A stretch of 64,000 nucleotides of DNA from the NCBI GenBank assembly GCA_033032865.1, contig JAWHQI010000009.1, positions 11,302,001 through 11,366,000 of the forward strand. Reading direction: 5' to 3'. This document shows, one piece after another, positions 56,066-64,000 of the stretch (the stretch's first letter is position 1; each line of letters starts with the position of its first letter). Made by a program: the position numbers and the translations under genes. The notes beneath the pieces are model-generated. The model saw only the letters and a list, made by a program, of their open reading frames with translations. It was not told the origin of the DNA and did not search any database. Origin of the DNA: Dactylorhiza incarnata (taxonomy: Eukaryota > Streptophyta > Magnoliopsida > Asparagales > Orchidaceae).

Positions 56066-56077
56066 TGGTATCGGACT
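56066..56077 (+). other. Tekay-1 primer-binding site
   Basis: TGGTATCGGACT lies three bases after the LTR, resembling the tRNA-iMet complement TGGTATCAGAGC. Confidence 0.75.
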
Positions 56078-56286
56078 TAAGGCGTCGATCCATAGTTTAG
56101 CGAATTCGGGACGAATTCCTTCTAAGGGGTGGTGTGCACGGGATGTGCATTCACCTAAAACGACAAAAACTAATAAGAATGTCCACTTAGGAATGGAAAA
56201 ACATACTTGTTTGCGGAACCTGAGCGTTCCATGATTGTTGTTTTGCTATGCTTTCAGTCACTAAATTGTCTCTTACACGATTATAG

Positions 56287-57468
56287 GTGACTAGGAGTGG
56301 TGCGGGGCCGTCTCAACCCCGTAACACTGCTGAAAGTAGTGGGTCGTCTGAGGTGACAGCGACCACTCCTTCGGCTGAGATGATCAAGTTAGTCGCTGAA
56401 GCGGTCTTCGCGATGATCAACACTCAGTCTGGGCAGCTTGCACAGCCTACTACTCCGACTCTGGATGTGGCCCCTGTAACTGTTGCTGTAGTGGAACCTG
56501 CGGTAGAACTGAGGGTGGAACGTCGAGTTGCGCAAGTAGTAGTGGGGCGAGCGCGTGACCAGCAATTAAAGTACTTTCTGAGCCTCAACCCTCCATCCTT
56601 CGAGGGGACGGAATCCCCTGGGAGAGCTGCTGAGTGGTTGTCAGAGATAGAGAGGACTTTAATGTCTATGCTTATAAGCAAAGATATGTTGGTAACCGTA
56701 ACCACCTTCCTACTTATAAGAGAAGCAAGACTTTGGTGGGAAGGAGAGTTGTTGCACAAGTTTGGTGGGAGACAACTTTCCGAAATCTCTTGGGAAAGCT
56801 TCCATGAGTCATTCCTTCTAAAGTTTCTACCCCTAACTGAGATTCCTGAACTACAAGATCAGTGTTCACACCTAGAGCAGGGAGAACACTCAGTGGATGA
56901 GTACCTGATTGAGTTCATCAGTCGGAATCGTTATGAGAGGTCTATGTGGGAAGATGAGGAAACCAAGGTCAACAAGTTCTACAATGGTCTGCGAGATGAC
57001 CTAAGACTAATGCTTGTGGGTCCAAAGTTACTCGGCTTCAACGTCTTAGTGAAAACAGCTAAATCTCTGGAAACGGATATGAAGAGTATGCAGCGCGCGA
57101 AAGACTTCAATGTAAAGAAGTCAGAGTTTCATGCGTCGGTCTCTCAGTCCAAGTCCGAGTTCAGAAGAAACAAGAGAAAGTTCAACTCTGTGGAAGTTAA
57201 GACTGCACGGTGTTCCTTAATTTGTTTCACTTGTGGAAAGGTGGGACACAAAGCCCGAGTGTGTCGAAGTGGTCCCCCAAAAGCAAAAATCGGAGAAGTG
57301 GACTATGCTCGTGTGATGGGTTCGGCTTCTATGGAGAAAGGCAAGGCGGTGGAGTCTTCGATTCCCCAATATTCTCTTACCCAACCGAGAGTCTACTCTT
57401 ATGGCCAGCAAGAGGTCATTCAGAAATGCGATGTTGCCACAGGTATGGATGATCATCTCCAAATATGA
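56287..57468 (+). CDS. gag: Tekay-1 gag
   Basis: An open frame of 393 residues. The first codon in the expected position is GTG in place of ATG (GTG-ACT-AGG); the first ATG is about 30 codons further on, so the start is either mutated or downstream. The Retrotrans_gag domain spans about residues 95-260 (LNPPSFEGTESPGRAAEWL, LWWEGELLHKFGG, FLLKFLPLTEIPELQ, YNGLRDDLRLML). The zinc knuckle CFTCGKVGHKARVC is at about residues 315-328. It forms the particle and binds RNA through the knuckle. A stop separates it from the protease remnant. The ORF is otherwise intact, consistent with a young element. Confidence 0.85.
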   Translation: MTRSGAGPSQPRNTAESSGSSEVTATTPSAEMIKLVAEAVFAMINTQSGQLAQPTTPTLDVAPVTVAVVEPAVELRVERRVAQVVVGRARDQQLKYFLSLNPPSFEGTESPGRAAEWLSEIERTLMSMLISKDMLVTVTTFLLIREARLWWEGELLHKFGGRQLSEISWESFHESFLLKFLPLTEIPELQDQCSHLEQGEHSVDEYLIEFISRNRYERSMWEDEETKVNKFYNGLRDDLRLMLVGPKLLGFNVLVKTAKSLETDMKSMQRAKDFNVKKSEFHASVSQSKSEFRRNKRKFNSVEVKTARCSLICFTCGKVGHKARVCRSGPPKAKIGEVDYARVMGSASMEKGKAVESSIPQYSLTQPRVYSYGQQEVIQKCDVATGMDDHLQI

Positions 57469-57810
57469 TTTATACCACATGTGCGGTTAAAGATAGAAAT
57501 ATGTCCACTATATCTGTTGACAACAAAATTTTATGTCTTGTATTTGTGTGCAATTAGGCCTTGTCCTAATTATCGACTATTCGACGAGAGCTCTGTTGGT
57601 GTGGGAGCATCGCTCTCCTATTTGTCTAAGGACTTCGTGTTATGAATCGAATTGTCATTTACCTTAGTCAAGGATAGATTGGAGGTAATGCTGCCTAATA
57701 GATCTCGAGTGAGCGCGAATAGGAGAAGCTGTGAAAAGGCGCGAAGATGTTCTTCACCTTGTTGAAGGATTCGGGGCCTAAGACCAGTTTTGTGTTGTCC
57801 TAGTAGTAGC
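57469..57810 (+). pseudogene. Tekay-1 protease remnant and RT N-terminal deletion
   Basis: About 340 bp where roughly 1.2 kb is expected. A protease-like GVGASLSYLSKDFV at about 57594-57640 lacks the catalytic Asp of the usual DSGAS. The stretch to 57810 has stops and then joins directly to the [13 protein letters not shown] part of RT, so the spacer and the first RT motifs are gone. Confidence 0.7.
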
Positions 57811-60476
57811 GGACCAAGCTGATCAAGAGGAACCGTTATCCGATTCCGAGAATCGACGACTTACTTGACCAACAGGTTGGGTCGACGGTATACTCTATGC
57901 TTGATTTAAGGTCCGGCTACTATCAGCTTAGTATTAGGGAATGTGATGTTCCAAAGTCAGCGTTCAGTACCCGTTTTGGGCACTATGAGTTCACGGTGAT
58001 GCCGTTCGGTCTGTCTAATGCACCGTCGGTATTCATGGACTTAATGAATATGGCATTCCGTGAGTATTTGGATCAATTTGTGATCGTCTTCATCGACGAC
58101 ATTTTGGTATACTCTCAATCGGAAGAGGAGCGTGTAGGGCATCTGCACGCAGTTCTGAGCACCTTGAGGAAGAGTCAGCTATATGCCAAGTTCTCCAAGT
58201 GCGAGTTTTGGCTACCGTCAGTAGCGTTCCTTGGTCACGTCATTAGTGGAGATGGAATTGCGGTTGATCCGTCGAAGATAGAAGCGATCCGAGCCTGGCC
58301 TTTGTTGAAAAACGTAGCGGAAGTCCGAAGTTTCTTAGGACTTACCGGCTATTATAGGCGCTTTGTGGAAAACTTCTCGAGGATTGCACTTCCTCTCACT
58401 AAATTGACTAGGAAAGATCATAAGTTCGTTTGGTCGCCCGAGTGCGCACGAGCTTTTGAAGAGCTGAAGAGCCGTCTGACCACGGCGCCCATTCTATGCT
58501 CGCCATGTGGTACGGAAGGCTACGAAATTTATAGCGATGCCTCAGGGAGTTGTTTGGGTTGTGTCCTAGTGCAGTTCGGTAAGGTAAATGCCTACGGCTC
58601 CCGTCAGTTGAAGGTTCATGAGAGGAATTACCCGGTCCATGATTTGGAGCTAGCGGCAGTGGTATTCGCTCTTAAGCTTTGGAGGCATTATTTGTACGGC
58701 GTGAAGATCGACATCTTTACCGACCACAAGAGCCTCAAGTACTTGCTAGATCAAAGGGAGTTGAATATGCGACAGAGGAGGTGGTTGGAGTTCCTTGGGG
58801 ACTGCACCTTCGACATCAAATATACTCCTGGAAAGGGAAATGTGGTTGCGGACGCGTTGAGTCGTCGGGCTCCCGCTCAAGCAAATTGGATTTTGATGCA
58901 CGATGAGCGTCTAATCCGTGAGCTGGAAGAAATGGAGATCATTTGCGTTGATCGAAGAGCGTCTACTTCAGCATGCTTGAACTGGACGGAGGTTCAATAC
59001 CACCTTGCCGACCGAGTTCGACAGGCATTGGAGCTGGATGAGAGCATGAAACGCTACAAAGCGGAAACCGTTGACGGGTTAAACGCTGATTTCTCTTTCG
59101 AAGATGGCCTTATGTGGAAGAATGGCAGATTGTGCGTCCCAAACGTTGGTACTCTACGGGCGGAGTTGATGTACGAGGCTCATCATACCAAGTACTCTAT
59201 CCACCCGGGGAGCACGAAAATGTTCATGGACATGAAGAAACTTTTCTGGTGGTCGGGTATGAAGAAGGACATTGCCCTCTACGTGGCCAAGTGCAACACC
59301 TGCGCGTTGGTGAAGGTGGAATGTCAACGTTCCGGTGGATTTTTGAAGTCCTTGCCGATTCCGGAATGGAAGTTTGACGATATTTCGATGGATTTCGTGC
59401 ACGGATTGCCGAGATCGCAGCATGGAAACGACGCCACCTGGGTGATCGTGGACAGACTGACAAAAGTATCGCATTTTATTCTGAACCGGAAGGATGATTC
59501 TGTAGAAAAGCTAGCGAAGCTCTATGTCGATAGTATTGTGCGGCTGCACGGTGTCCCTCGTAGCATCGTCAGCGATCGTGACGGGCGTTTCACATCGAAA
59601 GATTGGAGGCTTATCCATGAACTGTTGGGCACTAAATTGAAATTTAGCACGGCCTTCCACCCGCAAACGGATGGACAGACCGAGAGGACCAACAGGACTA
59701 TGGAGGATATGCTCCGAATGTGCACTCTAGATTTTGGAAAGAAGTGGGAAGATCATCTCTATATGATCGAATTCGCCTACAATAATAGCTACCAAGCCAG
59801 TATAAAGATGGCTCCTTTCGAGGCCCTCTATGGTAAGAAGTGTCGTACGCCGTTGTCTTGGGCAGAAACGGGCGATACTAAGCTATTAAAGCGAAAGGAT
59901 GTTGAGGAAGCAACTTCGACGATCCGAACTATTCGAGAAAGGCTATTGATTGCCCAGGATAGGCAAGCAAAATATTACAACGCCAAGCATAGGAACCTAG
60001 AGTTCGCCGTCGGTGACCGGGTTTACTTGAAGATCAAACCGTTCAAAGGGGTACCAAGGATCCGACGCTTGAAAAAGCTCAGTCGAAGGTACTTAGGACC
60101 GTTTGAGATTTTGGAACGTGTTGGTGATGCAGCTTATCGGCTTGCACTATCTGCAGAGCTGAGCGGTCTGCACGACGTGTTTCACATTTCAGTGTTGAGG
60201 AAGGCAGTGCAAGAGCCTACTCATATCGTTGCGGTCGGCAAAGTTCCGGTTGATAGTGGGTTGTCGACGAAGGTCAAGCCCTTACGCATCGAGGATACCG
60301 AGGTAAAGCAGTTGAGGAACAAGTCCATTCGGATGGTAAAGGCCCGGTGGGATAATTGCGGCCGAGAGGAGCTAACTTGGGAGAGAAAGCAAGCGATGCT
60401 TGCGGAGTACCCCGAGCTATTTCTCTCAGGTAAATTTTTTTTAAAAACTGTAAATTCCAGCTGTTACTGTTTTTGA
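57811..60476 (+). CDS. pol: Tekay-1 pol: RT (N-truncated), RNase H, integrase, chromodomain
   Basis: Open from about 57811; residues are numbered from the first ATG (57897). [14 protein letters not shown] (35-46) and [10 protein letters not shown] (64-73), both Asp present. RNase [11 protein letters not shown] (D214), [12 protein letters not shown] (E251), [11 protein letters not shown] (D276), ADALSRR (D319). Integrase finger: HH at 429-430 with H436 and CNTC at 466-469; core D499 (DISMDFVHG), D560/D562 (SDRDGRF), E596 ([11 protein letters not shown]). C-terminal [14 protein letters not shown] (about 700) and the chromodomain-like end (about 790-845: [31 protein letters not shown]), which in chromoviruses directs integration to heterochromatin. 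Without protease and the RT start it should not be functional. Confidence 0.88.
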
Positions 60477-60495
60477 AATTTCGGGACGAAATTCT

Positions 60496-60510
60496 TTTAA
60501 GGGGGGTGGA
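60496..60510 (+). other. Tekay-1 polypurine tract
   Basis: TTTTAAGGGGGGTGGA lies two to three bases before the 3' LTR. Confidence 0.85.
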
Positions 60511-60512
60511 GT

Positions 60513-62705
60513 TGTAACACCCCAAAGATCGTGGCTCAGCGAGGTAGGCGGAATGGTAGTGTTGCGCTCGGGATAGGCTCAAGATTCCAGATCAGGTCAA
60601 TGCGCACGACCATTGTCCTCTTCGCGCACGACCAGTGATCATGCGCCAATGATCGTGCGTAACCCGCAAAGAATCGGAGTTCTGTCTCGGCTTATGCGCA
60701 CGACCATTGTCCACTTCGCGCACGACCAGTGATCGTGCGCCAATGATCGTGCGTAACCCGCAAAGAATCGAGTTCTGTCTCGAACAGTGCGCACGACCAT
60801 TTCCCTCTTCGCGCACGACCACTGACTGTGCGCCTGTGATCGTGCGCCCTGTTTATTCTGCTCCGCAATTTTGAGCGGAGAAGAAGATCGGACCGTCCAA
60901 ATCTTTTGGAAATTGATCCAACGGCTAGGTTTAGTTGCGGGAGACTATTAGGGCTGATGAGAGGGGGTTAAACCTCATATTCTCTAAGCCATTCTCTCTC
61001 CAAACCCTAGAGAAAGAAGGAGGAGCCAAGGAAGAAGAAGGGAGATTCCGCCATTGACGGAGCTCCGGAGCTCCGTTTCGCGAGCCGTTTCCAGATCTGG
61101 AGAGTGCAGCCCGGTGCGGTCGTTTTCCTCCGTCTATAATCTCGGATCCATGGCGAAAAAGAATGCTCCTAGGGTAACGATTTCTTCTCCCATTGTTTGG
61201 ACTTGTCTTTTGTCCTCTCCTTCATTTCTCTATGCTTGCATGAGGAATCCCTTTCACCAAATGAGTGAAGTGTAGGATTTCCTCAAGTTCTTCGGAACTC
61301 CGGGTCGATTGTGTCCGTCCCCGGCATATTGCATGTAGAAAATGCGGTAGTCGTGCGGATTTAGGCATTGTGTGTGAAGCCTATTCGTGGCCGTGAGCCC
61401 GAATCGGTGATGCTTGATTTGCGACGTTGCATTTAGGTTAAGCCTAGAATGCGTGCCGGAGAATGACTCTGTGATATATGCGATAGTATTGCGGGATTTA
61501 AGCGTAGGCATCTTGTGAAGATCCTAACGGAAGCCCCATGCTTTGCGAGTGGTTGAATGCAAACCTTCACCACTAGAATTGTTGAGGAGTGGTCTTGTAC
61601 CTCCTTTTTGGTTACGTATAAAGCCCTAACGATCCCTCATGCCCTCCGGCCGAAAGGCGGAGTCGGGTCTTGAGTCGTTACAAAGTAAACTTTTAAGGCT
61701 TGGCTGACCGTAACTTATGTTTTGTGTAGCACTAGCGAGTGCTAAACCCTTACGGGCCGAGGTGATGTCATACCCGCATCGTGTGTTCAATCGATGACAA
61801 GAGCACGGGAATTGGCTGAACTGAACCCGTTTCCAGGCGTGGCGGTAGGGGGATTTATCTCTTGTAAACCCGAACGACCTTGGGAGAGGTTGGGAAGGGC
61901 GTCTTGCCTAGACCGACCAAAAGCTCTTTTCTATCTAGAGTTTCCGGACTCATGATGGTTTTGGTGCTCGGGAAGAAGTACCTTTGGTGCATGACTTGTG
62001 AGCATGGAGCGTGCGGTTGTGTGTACCCACGTTTGTGATGAATTGATGTTGTTAGCCTCATGCGGTTGTTTAGGCGGTTGTGGGAACCTTCGGGTGAACC
62101 CAACCAACATCATGTGCATACCTAGGTTCCTTTCTTTTGATGCTCAACCTAGAAGATTGATTGTGCTTGAAACCTCACCTTGTGTAGTTGCACTTCTTTA
62201 TATTAGTACTTGTGCTAGTATGGCTTGCTTGCAGGGTAGAATCTCCGCCACCCCGGGAAAGGGGTGGGGTCGTTATAATTTGGTCAGCTGTGCTGACCGT
62301 TACTTTGTTTGCCACCGCTTGGTGGAATGTCTTATGCAGGTGCAGGTGAGCCTAGCGGGAAATAGCGGGCGGTGGCCCCTTTTGCTGAGTTGGCCCTTGA
62401 AGGCCAGCCTCTTTTTTTTGCTTTTTCATGTATGGCCGGCCTGCGTGCCGATGTATGCTTATGGAGTTTTGTGCATTGGATGAATGTAAGGCCTTAAGGC
62501 CGTAACTCTTATTCTGGATACATTCCTATGATAGTGGACAGTTCTCTTTGAATGGTTTATTTAATGCTTCCGCTTATGTTTTGTACTCTCGTTTAGTTGT
62601 TACTTTTCTGGTTATCACCTTTTAACTCCTAGCTAGTGTGGTTTGTATGGCGTGGGGTCCCGGCCGGACCTGCTGTTATACTCTTCGTACTGGCAGGGTG
62701 TTACA
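60513..62705 (+). repeat. Tekay-1 3' LTR
   Basis: 2193 bp, about 99% identical to the 5' LTR, lacking one 14-bp unit and one base. Confidence 0.96.
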
Positions 62706-64000
62706 GAATAGGACTCGACGTAGAATATAGAGCTTGTCGAAGCCATCTAACAAGTCGACGCAACGTCGACTATAATTCGACGTAGAAGTTAAGAGATCAA
62801 GTCGAAAATTTTCAACTCGATGGGTACATCGATAAGGTATCGACGTAACATTGACATCTGAGTTCATCCAAAGCTAAGCAGAAATTCAAAGCCACGTCGA
62901 TAAGAACTCAGAGGTGCCTCGACATGAAGGTTGATGAAGTCGACGCAGTGTCGAATACAGTCAGAAAAAGGAAGCTTTTCCAGCTGTTCTTTTGAGACCC
63001 TTTCAGAAGGACCACCAGGCTTGAGATAGTTCTCCAACGGCTCATTTGTTACCAAGAATAAAATGAAGCATTCCAGGACACAACAAAACATTTTTGGAAG
63101 TTATTCAAAATGGATTGACGGGTCGAGAACAAAAGAGGAAAGGAAATTATGTGAATTCGTTTCGAGGACAAGCCAAAAGGAGAACGACTTTTGAAAATAC
63201 AATCATACATCATAAGTATGCAAACAGAGGAGAATAAACACAACAACAGTTATTACATTCTTCTGGATGTCGATTAGGGTCTTCTTCTTCTTCCTCCTCA
63301 AACCCTAAAAGATAGATTTACAGAAGAACTTTCTCAGCACAAGGAATATACACTGTTGATTCTTCTTCAACATAATATAGCAGTAGAACTAATACAAGTG
63401 CAAAGAGAAAAAGGATCAAGAAAAACAACCCTTGCAAATCATCACTATCATAAGCAAGGGTTCATCAAATCAGATCCAGTGAAAGAAATCCAGAAGCATC
63501 AACAAAGCTTCTGAAGAATTCTGAAAACAGAATTCTTTCCTTCTCCCTCTCTCTCTTTCTCCTTCTTATTTCCTTCACTTGTACAAAGTTTTAAGAACCC
63601 CTCTTCCAAAGGATTCAGTGGTTCAAGATCTCCTTAGCAAAAGATCTGAGTAGTTCATGATCTCCTTATCAAAAGATCTTTGTTTCTAAGAGTCTCCTTA
63701 GCAAAAGACTCAGACACAGGTTATGTAATCCTACCAGGGAGGTAGAAGAGAGGACTACCCACATTTTGGGGAACCTCTATAAAAATCTGTGTCTTTGCTG
63801 TGAATTTCTGTGTTGTCCCCTTTGATTTTTCTGTGCATATTTTTAGCAGACTTTGCTTTATTTATTCTGTTTGTGGATTGTTGTGTGCATAATACCTTAG
63901 TTATTTTTATTGTATGCATAGTTAATGAAAGAATATTTAAATCTCTATTCACCCCCACCCCCCCCCCCCCCCCCCCACCCCCTCCTAGAGATTTCTTAGA
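62706..64000 (+). repeat. Sire-5 right LTR, second part
   Basis: It resumes with the GAATA duplication and follows the left LTR to the window end. It contains CGTCGA-N7-TCGACG sites (around 62764-62850), four leader hairpin units (about 63590-63715) and a 19-base C run (63958-63976) where the left LTR has five C. Confidence 0.93.

Larger units (their letters stand above)
53855..62705 (+). mobile_element. Tekay-1: chromovirus (Tekay/Del-like) Ty3/gypsy element
   Basis: 8851 bp with LTRs 53855-56062 and 60513-62705, TGTAACA to TGTTACA ends, and GAATA target duplications on both sides (53850-53854, 62706-62710). The interior has gag, remnants of protease, RT, RNase H, integrase and a C-terminal chromodomain. 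The LTRs differ by about 21 substitutions, one 14-bp repeat unit and one single-base indel (hand count), the lowest divergence in the window. It is the last insertion in its branch of the nest. Confidence 0.96.
44194..64000 (+). mobile_element. Sire-5: Sirevirus-like element, right end just outside window
   Basis: The left LTR is 44194-45898; the right LTR starts at 53557, is interrupted by Tekay-1 (53855-62705) and resumes at 62706 to the window edge, about 20 bp short of its expected end. PBS, gag, pol, accessory ORF and PPT are in plus order. It lies in the integrase of Sire-3; GACCC (44189-44193) is the probable target duplication. gag and LTR U5 are related to Sire-2. Confidence 0.93.

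Overview
The window is plant repeat DNA with no host gene that I can support. It is a nest of seven LTR retrotransposons inside the remains of one older element. Evidence for a flowering plant: Ty1/copia elements of the Sirevirus and Tork (TNT1-like) types, Ty3/gypsy elements of the Athila and Tekay/chromovirus types, primer-binding sites complementary to plant initiator tRNA-Met, and AT-rich plant-type LTR promoters. I cannot name the species. Short element names used below: Athila (outermost), Sire-1 to Sire-5, Tork-1 and Tekay-1.

Layout. The outermost element is a + strand Athila-type gypsy element. Its RT, RNase H and integrase are visible at 13857-15693 and 21343-21807, its env-like ORF at 22403-23529, and the start of its 3' LTR at about 25165. 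Sire-2 (7719-13856, minus) sits in the Athila RT domain, and Sire-1 (1-7718, minus, left end outside the window) sits in the left LTR of Sire-2. Tork-1 (15694-21337, plus) sits in the Athila integrase and is flanked by TTGTA. Sire-3 (starts 25228, minus) sits in the Athila 3' LTR. Sire-4 (30470-42335, minus, flanked by CATCT) sits in the Sire-3 RNase H. Sire-5 (starts 44194, plus) sits in the Sire-3 integrase. Tekay-1 (53855-62705, plus, flanked by GAATA) sits in the right LTR of Sire-5. Maximum depth is four: Athila > Sire-3 > Sire-5 > Tekay-1.

How the genes work together. Each element codes, or once coded, for gag (particle and nucleic-acid binding) and pol (protease, integrase, RT, RNase H; order differs between copia and gypsy). 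Sire-2 to Sire-5 and Athila add a downstream accessory ORF in the env-like position. Sire-1 has lost pol and carries its accessory ORF in antisense. Sire-2 has lost pol but keeps gag and the accessory ORF. All elements are broken, many by CAG/CAA/CGA to stop changes compatible with cytosine deamination. Tekay-1 has the most similar LTRs (about 1% different by hand count) but lacks most of protease and the start of RT.

Most interesting structure. (1) The U3 regions carry arrays of inverted CpG half-sites whose spacer length looks fixed per family; the form CGA-N7-TCG recurs in Sire-2, Sire-5, Tork-1 and Tekay-1, which are not close relatives. (2) In Sire-2 and Sire-5 the same palindrome is also built into gag as an exact 33-bp, 11-codon tandem repeat (7 and 8 copies) encoding Arg-Arg repeats just before a zinc knuckle, and recurs at the pol/accessory-ORF junction. 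(3) In the transcribed R/U5 leaders of Sire-2 to Sire-5 there are tandem short hairpins whose stems change while staying complementary. (4) Sire-1 holds two 61-nt hairpins with compensatory stem changes and an antisense gene with an apparent leader intron.
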